Below are positions 13,806 through 13,943 of a DNA stretch of 13,943 bases, one piece after another. Positions within the stretch are counted from its first letter, which is position 1. Every line of letters starts with the position of its first letter. The position numbers were made by a program, and so were the translations under genes. The stretch covers positions 1 to 13,943 of the forward strand of contig JAUVGT010000075.1 in the NCBI GenBank assembly GCA_030593645.1, in the 5' to 3' direction. Origin of the DNA: Deltaproteobacteria bacterium (GTDB taxonomy: Bacteria > Desulfobacterota > Desulfobacteria > Desulfobacterales > JAUVGT01). A model generated the notes under the pieces. The model ran no database searches. It worked only from the letters and a program-made list of their open reading frames with translations, and was not told the DNA's origin.

Positions 13806-13943
13806 AAGCGCTAAGTTATATATATCTCATTAATCATAGTAAAAGTACCGAGATATCTGTGAGTTACGTTTTCTTGGACATTCAGAAAGTAATTTTGAAA
13901 TATTATTCCAGCCTGTAATCATATCTTCGAGTGGTAAATGTGG
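13806..13943 (-). pseudogene. Upstream in-frame remnant of the adenylate-forming enzyme, cut by the window edge
   Basis: In exactly the same reading frame as the 13119-13805 gene, 37 codons run from the window edge to a TAA (13830-13832) followed at once by a TGA (13827-13829), then seven codons lead to the ATG at 13805. The first part (PHLPLEDMITGWNNIS) resembles the segment about 30-45 residues ahead of the VSxAEVLD motif in full-length relatives. The rest of the sequence does not. This fits one gene with in-frame stops and local damage. It could instead be the C terminus of a separate upstream gene; the window ends too soon to tell. Confidence 0.35.

Overview
The window reads as a chromosomal segment of an anaerobic deltaproteobacterium, most likely a sulfate reducer of the Desulfobacterales. 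This placement is inferred from gene content and protein style, not from a search. The clearest pointers are a single-chain pyruvate:ferredoxin oxidoreductase whose key residues fall at almost the same numbers as in the Desulfovibrio africanus enzyme, a one-polypeptide iron-sulfur fumarase, a DUF4438 protein and several families of dispersed palindromic repeats. Most genes are housekeeping or central metabolism. I found no defence system, CRISPR array, prophage or transposase.

Layout. Positions 166-397 (minus) hold a complete tRNA-Phe unit with promoter, gene and hairpin/T-run terminator. Positions 709-1017 (minus) hold a small membrane-protein reading frame broken by one in-frame TAA. Positions 1137-1873 (minus) hold dephospho-CoA kinase (coaE) with a candidate promoter and a terminator. 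Positions 2123-3530 (plus) hold a promoter and a zinc-ribbon / cNMP-like / PilZ regulator. Positions 3533-3868 are a 336-bp repeat mosaic bounded by inverted arms. Positions 3876-5595 (plus) hold a good promoter and class I fumarase. Positions 5661-5960 hold a 188-bp MITE-like palindrome followed by rearranged repeat pieces. Positions 6024-9606 (plus) hold pyruvate:ferredoxin oxidoreductase and its terminator. Positions 9707-10966 (minus) encode arginine deiminase, divergent from a DUF4438 gene (11119-12012, plus). The right end (12029-13943, minus) holds a two-domain GNAT-like protein behind what looks like a decayed adenylate-forming enzyme gene.

How the genes fit together. Fumarase and pyruvate:ferredoxin oxidoreductase supply two steps of anaerobic central carbon flow (malate/fumarate interconversion, and pyruvate to acetyl-CoA with reduced ferredoxin). 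CoaE completes coenzyme A, the substrate of the latter. Arginine deiminase stands alone, without carbamoyltransferase or carbamate kinase genes in view. The PilZ protein is the only obvious signalling component.

What stands out is the non-coding DNA. At least four repeat families recur here: a MITE with 'ctcgtaaaaa' ends, a 37-38 bp 'cttgtccgccatagcc' unit, a 7-bp-periodic array ending in ttcatc plus eight T, and short GGGGC palindromes used as terminators. Some appear to have become working signals, namely terminators and one ribosome binding site. Two reading frames with convincing protein-like sequence are interrupted by in-frame stop codons, which suggests ongoing gene decay. No clearly new biological system is evident.
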